Origin: Antrodiella citrinella
Lineage: Eukaryota; Basidiomycota; Agaricomycetes; Polyporales; Steccherinaceae
Reading direction: 5' to 3'
Length of the DNA: 12,164 bases
NCBI GenBank assembly: GCA_004802725.1
Contig: SGPM01000553.1
Span: forward strand, 1 to 12,164
The stretch's first letter is position 1. Each line of letters starts with the position of its first letter. Position numbers and translations under genes: made by a program. This document shows positions 7,497-12,164 of the stretch, piece after piece. A model generated the notes under the pieces. That model saw only the letters and a list, made by a program, of their open reading frames with translations, did no database searches and was not told the origin of the DNA.

Positions 7497-8791
7497 CTAC
7501 TTCACTTGCGCCTGCGCCGCCAACTTCCTCTCCACCTCCTCAAGTCGCTTGACTAAAAGGTCCTCCCTCTTCTTTGCCTCGTCTTTCTCCCGCTGGGCTT
7601 CGTCTTTCGCCCGCTGGGCTTCGTCTTTCGCCCGCTGAACTTCTATTGCCGCGTCATCCTTCACCTGTTGAATCTTGTTCTGACGCTCCTTGAAGTTGTC
7701 GTTCATCTGAGACAGTGAAATGTCAGTCATGCAAGAATCAAATGCCCGAAACTTGTACTCACCTGCTTTTCAACACGCTGCCAAGTCACATGAACCCAGG
7801 CCCTGGCATCCTCAACAACAGCCGGACGCAACTCCGTCACTAAAACCTGCCAGCAGCTTCCGACGTCATTGAAGGAAACATACTCCTTGTACCCATCCTT
7901 TCTCATCAGCGCGGCGCGTCCGGCTTCTGTGGTATGCTTGTCCGCCATCACCCGTTCCTGTATATCCGGGCAAAGGGATTCAAACACGAGAGTGAGGAGG
8001 ATCGCGCAGAACCAATAGCACTGGTGCCGGAGCACCGAGTACACAGGGTCCATCATGTGGATCGCGTACGCCATGTACGTGAATTGGAGGAGGGGAAGAT
8101 TGAGGGAGGTGACATCCATGGTCAAGGCGATGTGTGTGGCATCCGGGGGATCACTGGAGTAGGAGGTCTCGTCGTAGGCACGCAGAAACGCGTTGATGGG
8201 AAGAGACAGCGACGTCGAAGACGTCCTGACCGAGTTGGACGACGACGATGGCCCCAAGTGCATGTATGGAGAGTTCACTTGGTACTGCTTGTCCACCTCG
8301 GCCTTCTTCGCTGCACCAACCTCAGTAGCACCTGCGTTGGTAGCCGCTTGTGCAGCGGCACGGGGAACTTTGTTAGACTTCACCGCTTTCTGCACCGCTT
8401 TGCGCTCCGTAATATCAATGTCGGATGTCGAGGACATGTGAACGCCACGCTCGAAGCGAATGTAGATCGGCACGTCTGGATCCCCGGCGTTACGCACTTT
8501 GGCGACAACATATTCGTGCTGGACATGTGCCGTGCCGGGGACCTTGCAGTGGTACAGTGCGACGACTACAAGCTGGTGATAACTGTTGGCGTGAAGCTCA
8601 TGGTTGCCAGCTGTGTTGACGATTGCCTCCAAAAGGACCTTGGCATACTGGGAGATGGTTGCGCAATTGCTGTTGGGCACAATCGCAGCAAGATGCATGA
8701 CATAGGGAGGTGTCGGTGGATACGTCGTCGAGGAAGAGGCCATCTTGGGGTGAAAGGTGCGATGTAGGATGTGCTTGAGCTTCGGGAGCAT
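7497..8791 (-). CDS. basidiomycete protein of unknown function with C-terminal heptad coiled coil, two exons
   Basis: Exon 1 (8791-7763, 343 codons) ends ...RVEKQ. The intron at 7762-7707 (56 nt, GTGAGTAC donor, CTGAC branch, CTCAG acceptor) is phase 0. Exon 2 (7706-7497) adds 69 residues, giving 412. Residues 30-120 are a mixed alpha/beta-looking domain (KVLLEAIVNTAGNHELHANS, VPIYIRFERG). Residues 130-195 are Ala/Ser-rich and probably a linker. Residues 225-275 are hydrophobic around RHQCYWF (255-261), a motif I associate with large lineage-specific families in agaricomycetes; whether it spans a membrane is unclear. Residues 350-412 are highly charged and include repeated QRAKDEA heptads, predicted to form a coiled coil. 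The start may be M1 or M17 (KMASSSTTYPP). No function is assigned. Confidence 0.8.
7576..7638 (-). repeat. three tandem 21-bp units encoding coiled-coil heptads
   Basis: GCTTCGTCTTTCGCCCGCTGG-like units fill 7576-7596, 7597-7617 and 7618-7638. The last two differ only at the final base and the first at a few positions. On the minus strand each encodes seven residues of the pattern AQRAKDE, so unit number changes coiled-coil length by one heptad without a frameshift. Confidence 0.9.
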
Positions 8792-9280
8792 GGTGCTCTT
8801 TATCTGATGGTCCTCAGAGACTCAACCCTGGTGTGTTATGGTCGTCCTCGATGGTACGTGGCGTCAAAGGTTATGTTCAAGAGCGCCACGTTCGGATCTG
8901 CACTTGCCATCTGTGGGCATACGTAAATACGCCACGTGGATAGTTGGAGCGCTTTTGTTCACCTTTACGATATATTCGAACTCTGCGGAGGGCTGCGATT
9001 CACGAGGATCGATGAACTCTGAAGTTGAACCCTCAAAGTGCAGCTGGCAGTAGGGACGGAAAGACGATCAAACTTCATCAAAGCTGATGCGTACGTCCGA
9101 GGAGTAGACGCCTCGAGTCAATTCCGAATTGAGAACAAACCATGTATTTGCACGAACACGCACGATCCAACAATCCGGACATACAGTACTAGTACGTGGA
9201 AATCTGCCACCAGTGACTATAGATACAGTTCGAGTAACAACGGTCCAACGGGGTATATCATCCAGATTCATCCTAACAGG
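8792..9280. other. intergenic: promoter side of the 412-residue gene, 3' flank of the cysteine-rich gene
   Basis: Several short frames exist on both strands, but none has splice structure or recognisable protein character. No RNA gene or repeat seen. Confidence 0.5.
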
Positions 9281-9816
9281 TTACAGCCTACCGCTCAGTG
9301 ACTGGCGCCACACGACAGCGAATTGGTTGAACGTACTATGCGAATAGCAGGTCACAAGCTTGTCCACTTCCGCGCTCATTTGCGTCTGCGGTTCAGGCTG
9401 AACGTCTGTATGTTCCGCAGCCGGACCACCCTTGCCGTCCCGTCCAGCTTGTCGTCGTCGCCGTTCCCGCCTCTCCTCTGCTTCGAACGCGTCTTCGTCG
9501 AAGGAGCGTTTGCAGCATGAGGTGCACCATCCAGATGCAGTGGAGCCACCACCGCTACCGTATGCTTCTAGAAATCCAAAAGGGCGGTGATCAGCGGGCT
9601 GCGAACTCGGACAAGGACGCAAGTTGGACGCAAGGTTGAAGGACCACGCGAGGCAAGAAAGGGGTACTTACTAGTGTCGCACCAGCTAAGCAGTGACGCC
9701 GTACAACAGACCACTGAACGCATGTACATGAGTTCGGACAAATGTATCGAAAATTGAAGGGAGTACGTACCACATAGCCCTGCACACCCTTCGCCTCCCA
9801 CTGCTGCGTCTGACAT
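9281..9816 (-). CDS. small cysteine-rich basidiomycete protein, three exons
   Basis: Exons 9816-9771, 9713-9672 and 9567-9281 join to 124 residues. The introns are 57 nt (GTACGT donor) and 104 nt (GTAAGT donor, CTGAT branch, TTTCTAG acceptor). Splicing restores a compact motif: cysteines at 11, 15, 18, 19, 27, 44, 47 and 48 (CAGLCVVCC, SWCDT, CTSCCKRS), followed by SFDEDAFE and a basic-acidic tail. The pattern of short cysteine clusters, a WC, a Gly/Ser stretch and SFDED is one I associate with a conserved small-protein family in agaricomycetes of unknown function. There is no obvious signal peptide, so clustered cysteines could be acylated or bind metal rather than form disulfides; this is inference. 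An in-frame upstream ATG at 9873 would add 19 residues; the start at 9816 was chosen because MSDAAVGGE resembles the family's N-terminus. The C-terminal 25 residues are less certain and could hide another intron. Confidence 0.8.
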
Positions 9817-10357
9817 TGTCAACGGGTTGTATTTGGGTGATTTATGAAAAAGGCCTGATGAATATGGTTGCATGAAGAAAGCAAGTTAAAAAGGCAATGC
9901 ATTGCGCGTACGATGCAGCAGACGGCGATGCAATAGAGTTCTTTGGCAGTGTGCATTCCCTGGGCCAGGGACAACCTCAACCCTAACCCTAATCACGAGG
10001 TTATAAATCACTTGGACGTCTGAACGTTGCCCACATCTTCGGCTTTATTGAGAAATCTCGTGAACATGTACCACGATATGGTACTATTGCGCCATTGAGG
10101 AGTGAGAGAAAAAAGGGACTAAGAGGGATATGGGATGCTACCTTACTTACAGGAAATGCAAGTAGGAACTGTAGGATTGGCCAAACGCCAAACGGACGCC
10201 GAGACTACACACTTTGGATGAATGAGCATCGACACGGTGTTTTCGTATATGCGAATAATATATGGGATGTAAAACAACGGCTCGCTATGCTCCATACTGG
10301 AAACAATTTAGTACATGTTCGTAAAGAAAGCCAAGAATGAGTACTCGCCGACGTATA
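9817..10357. other. intergenic between the cysteine-rich gene and bL28m
   Basis: Apart from the telomere-like box nothing is supported. A plus-strand frame at 10095-10340 (81 codons) has no recognisable features and is probably chance. Confidence 0.5.
9979..9992 (-). promoter_or_regulatory. telobox-like double telomere repeat upstream of the cysteine-rich gene
   Basis: AACCCTAACCCTAA contains two exact copies of the TTAGGG telomere unit (minus-strand reading), 163 bp upstream of the ATG at 9816. Short telomere-like boxes in fungal and plant promoters can bind Myb-type TRF/Tbf1 proteins. A TATA-like ATTTATAA lies about 10 bp further upstream at 10001-10008. Regulatory function is inferred from position. 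Confidence 0.45.
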
Positions 10358-10873
10358 CTACGACACATGTGCTGCTGTGGGTACAGCAGCCTCTGCCAAA
10401 GGTCGTGGTGTCACTGGTGATACCGGTGTTGACGCAGACGGTAGCGGCAGCCCCAACGCCTCCATCTGCTGCTGACGTTCCCTCACCATCACGCGTATCC
10501 GCATCCCTTCCCACCCCAGCAACTCCGGCGACATCTTCAACACGTAGTTATCCAGTCCTCCGTGCTGTAACCACGAGAAATAGGCGCGTTCCAGTGCCAT
10601 TGCCACGACATAGAAATTAGGATCAACACGACGTACCTTCTTCACCGTCTTCAAAGCCCTCGTCGTCAACTTCACCCTCACAACATCCTGCATCGTATCC
10701 GAGAACAGGCGTTTTGACTGCACATTCGGCAGCCACGAGCGGCGGGTCTTGTGCTTCGAAAACGGAACGTTGTTACCGTATTGCTTCGTCTTGCCTTGGA
10801 AGAGACCCAGCTGCGCGCGTTTGAAAGGCTGCGAGACAATGGCAGCATTGAAAAGGGGTATTGAAGGAAACAT
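10358..10873 (-). CDS. mitochondrial large-subunit ribosomal protein bL28m, two exons
   Basis: Residues 18-80 match the bL28 family: FKRAQLGLFQGK, then GNNVPFSKHKTRRSWLPN and the RLFSDTM...RVKLTTRALKTVKK strand region. The protein is part of the mitochondrial 54S ribosomal subunit (yeast Mrpl24 family). The frame is open throughout, but 10636-10565 is a 72-nt intron (GTACGT donor, GGTTACAG acceptor) that happens to be in frame and stop-free. Removing it joins LKTVKK directly to HGGLDNYVLKM, the expected family continuation, and gives 147 rather than 171 residues. The N-terminal 17 residues are short and hydrophobic with little charge, and may act as a minimal mitochondrial targeting sequence. 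The Pro/Ala-rich C-terminal tail after about residue 115 is not conserved core. Confidence 0.92.
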   Translation of the reverse strand: MFPSIPLFNAAIVSQPFKRAQLGLFQGKTKQYGNNVPFSKHKTRRSWLPNVQSKRLFSDTMQDVVRVKLTTRALKTVKKVRRVDPNFYVVAMALERAYFSWLQHGGLDNYVLKMSPELLGWEGMRIRVMVRERQQQMEALGLPLPSASTPVSPVTPRPLAEAAVPTAAHVS

Positions 10874-11611
10874 GACTGGACGACGGGGAATGCGCTGTAC
10901 GGGGAAAGAACTGGAAACAGTGATGCGCCCGCCCGACGTGAAACCGGAATATTATGTAATCGCAAACCTGCTCCTGCTCCGAGTAGTCCGATGACTTTCA
11001 TAATTTCCTTCCAGTTCGCTGACTCTGAACTCACCAATCGCACGGTAAAGCCCCACAAACAATCCTGTCGGAATACGTTTCTTTATTTTATATTTGACTT
11101 CGGTACGAAAGACTACTGCCTTGACCTTTGAGCCGGAGCCAACATTCAAGTCGAGTACGCATCGGGAATATCATCTGTACACGTCGTAGCCCAGGCTTAT
11201 TCCTGAGTCGACGAGGGTACTAAGAGTTCACAAGGGTGTGTGATCAGCCACACTGGCCGATTGTGGGCCTTGATGATGCGCTAAGAATCAAGTACCCGCT
11301 CATTCAGTCAATATTCAAGCTCAAGTTAGCAGGTCCTGTTATAAGACCTAAGAATGTATGTGGCTACACGGCACTAACACCATTACATAGTCCAAGACAG
11401 ACATTGCTTGAATTGAAATAAATACTTCATGCGAATGAGAGGACAAGAGTGATGCTACAGGGTACTTACTGTACATATCCCACGACACACATGACGGGCG
11501 CGCGACGCAGTTGTACTTATTCATGAATAACAAAAATCCTAGTGATGTCAAAGACCCGGCAGAGCCAAGTCCAAGTGGTAGAAATGTCCCACAACCACCT
11601 CCCCCGTCACG
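10874..11611. other. intergenic: upstream of bL28m, 3' flank of the ABC transporter
   Basis: No supported gene. Short frames at 10952-11149 (minus), 11236-11421 (plus) and 11348-11551 (minus) lack recognisable protein features or splice structure. The bL28m promoter should lie at the left of this interval. Confidence 0.5.
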
Positions 11612-12164
11612 TCACCGCTTCTTGAACACCAGAACGACGTACAGCAGCACCCGGTACACCAACGCGATGATCAGCAGTATCGATGTGTACAACCCGAAGC
11701 TGATCCCCGAGATTTGCAGGTTCTGCAGCACGTCGTCCCCAGCGAGGGCACACTGGCCCTGCGCGATGAGCGAGCTTGGATAGTCGCAGAAACACGAACC
11801 GTCTTCTAGGGTGGCGCAGGCCAGCACGAGTCCGTGGAAGTCGTTGTACGTCAGCAGGTCGAACGCATACGTCTGGAAGTCGATGAAGTGTGCCCAGTAG
11901 TACCAGAACCGCGGAAGGTTGACCGCCCGGATGAAGTACCCGCCGACGGACTGCGAGCACGGGTGAGCAAATACAGTACGCGGAACGCAGAACACGCTTA
12001 CCATCCAGAAGCCGTTCAGGAACGACGCGACAGCCAACGCAGCCACAAAGATCGGGAGGGCAGCCGCCACGACTGTGCACTGCGCTTCAACGTCAGCCTC
12101 TATATGAATAATCCAAAAAAGGCTACTCACCTGCGCCTCCGCTGTGTACACTGCCAAAAACAAG
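11612..12164 (-). CDS. ABCG-family ABC transporter, C-terminal part (5' end outside the window)
   Basis: This is the C-terminal end of the membrane domain of an ABCG (White-type) transporter. The visible exons are about 12164-12131, 12079-12002 and 11950-11612. Introns at 12130-12080 and 12001-11951 are both 51 nt, with GTGAGT and GTAAGC donors and CAG acceptors. Both are multiples of three without stops, so the unspliced frame stays open. After splicing, the fifth transmembrane helix (AALPIFVAALAVASFLNGFWM) joins SVGGYFIRAVNLPRFWYYW, the re-entrant segment typical of the family, followed by HFIDFQTYAF. A cysteine-bearing external loop (DGSCFCDYPSSL...GQC) comes next, then the last helix near SILLIIALVYRVLLYVVLVF, and the protein ends FKKR. 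About 149 residues are present. The ATP-binding domain and first helices lie beyond the right edge. The substrate cannot be inferred. Confidence 0.9.
   Translation of the reverse strand, partial: LFLAVYTAEAQVSSLFWIIHIEADVEAQCTVVAAALPIFVAALAVASFLNGFWMVSVFCVPRTVFAHPCSQSVGGYFIRAVNLPRFWYYWAHFIDFQTYAFDLLTYNDFHGLVLACATLEDGSCFCDYPSSLIAQGQCALAGDDVLQNLQISGISFGLYTSILLIIALVYRVLLYVVLVFKKR

Noticed and set aside
7934..8767. 277-codon plus-strand frame opposite the 412-residue gene
   Set aside because: It is antisense to a spliced gene with coherent domains; its His/Arg/Val-rich composition is typical of an antisense shadow.
10095..10340. 81-codon plus-strand frame upstream of the cysteine-rich gene
   Set aside because: No recognisable motif, no splice or promoter support, and length within chance.
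10565..10636. 24-residue insertion in bL28m as a lineage-specific extension
   Set aside because: It has consensus GT..AG ends, and its removal joins two segments that are contiguous in the family, so it is an intron.
1..12164. CRISPR arrays, bacterial operons, prophage or toxin-antitoxin systems
   Set aside because: Spliced eukaryotic genes and a nuclear-type tRNA fill the window; no spaced direct-repeat array or prokaryotic gene organisation was seen.

Overview
The window looks like nuclear DNA of a basidiomycete fungus, most likely an agaricomycete. Protein genes are compact and cut by 50-104 nt GT..AG introns, several with CTGAC/CTGAT-type branch sites. The retroelement Gag-protease, the small cysteine-rich protein and the 412-residue coiled-coil protein are all of kinds I associate with this group. 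Every protein gene seen lies on the minus strand; the only plus-strand gene is a tRNA.

Layout by plus coordinates: (1) 152-4201, one long Gag-protease reading frame of a Ty3/Gypsy-type LTR retrotransposon, cut inside the protease; a candidate 5' LTR lies at 4264-4611 and other LTR-like sequence at 1-156. (2) 4724-5358, a five-exon gene for the proteasome assembly chaperone UMP1/POMP, reconstructed here by splicing. (3) 5497-5568, tRNA-Glu(CTC) on the plus strand. (4) 5572-5595, two perfect copies of the proteasome control element (GGTGGCAAA read on the minus strand), upstream of UMP1 and just behind the tRNA. (5) About 6080-6990, an unrecognised, possibly decayed intron-containing gene. (6) 7497-8791, a two-exon gene for a 412-residue protein of unknown function with a C-terminal heptad-repeat coiled coil; an 18-G run lies just past its stop. 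(7) 9281-9816, a three-exon gene for a small cysteine-rich protein, with a double telomere-like repeat upstream. (8) 10358-10873, mitochondrial ribosomal protein bL28m, two exons. (9) 11612 to the right edge, the C-terminal end of an ABCG-family ABC transporter with two introns.

The genes do not form one pathway. UMP1, bL28m and the tRNA are housekeeping genes, mixed with lineage-specific genes and a retrotransposon insertion. The most informative feature is the UMP1 upstream region: a tRNA-Glu gene sits between the UMP1 start codon and a tandem pair of PACE motifs, and one motif overlaps the tRNA's Pol III terminator. Several conserved genes become visible only after splicing, and three introns are multiples of three without stops, so unspliced reading frames mislead here.
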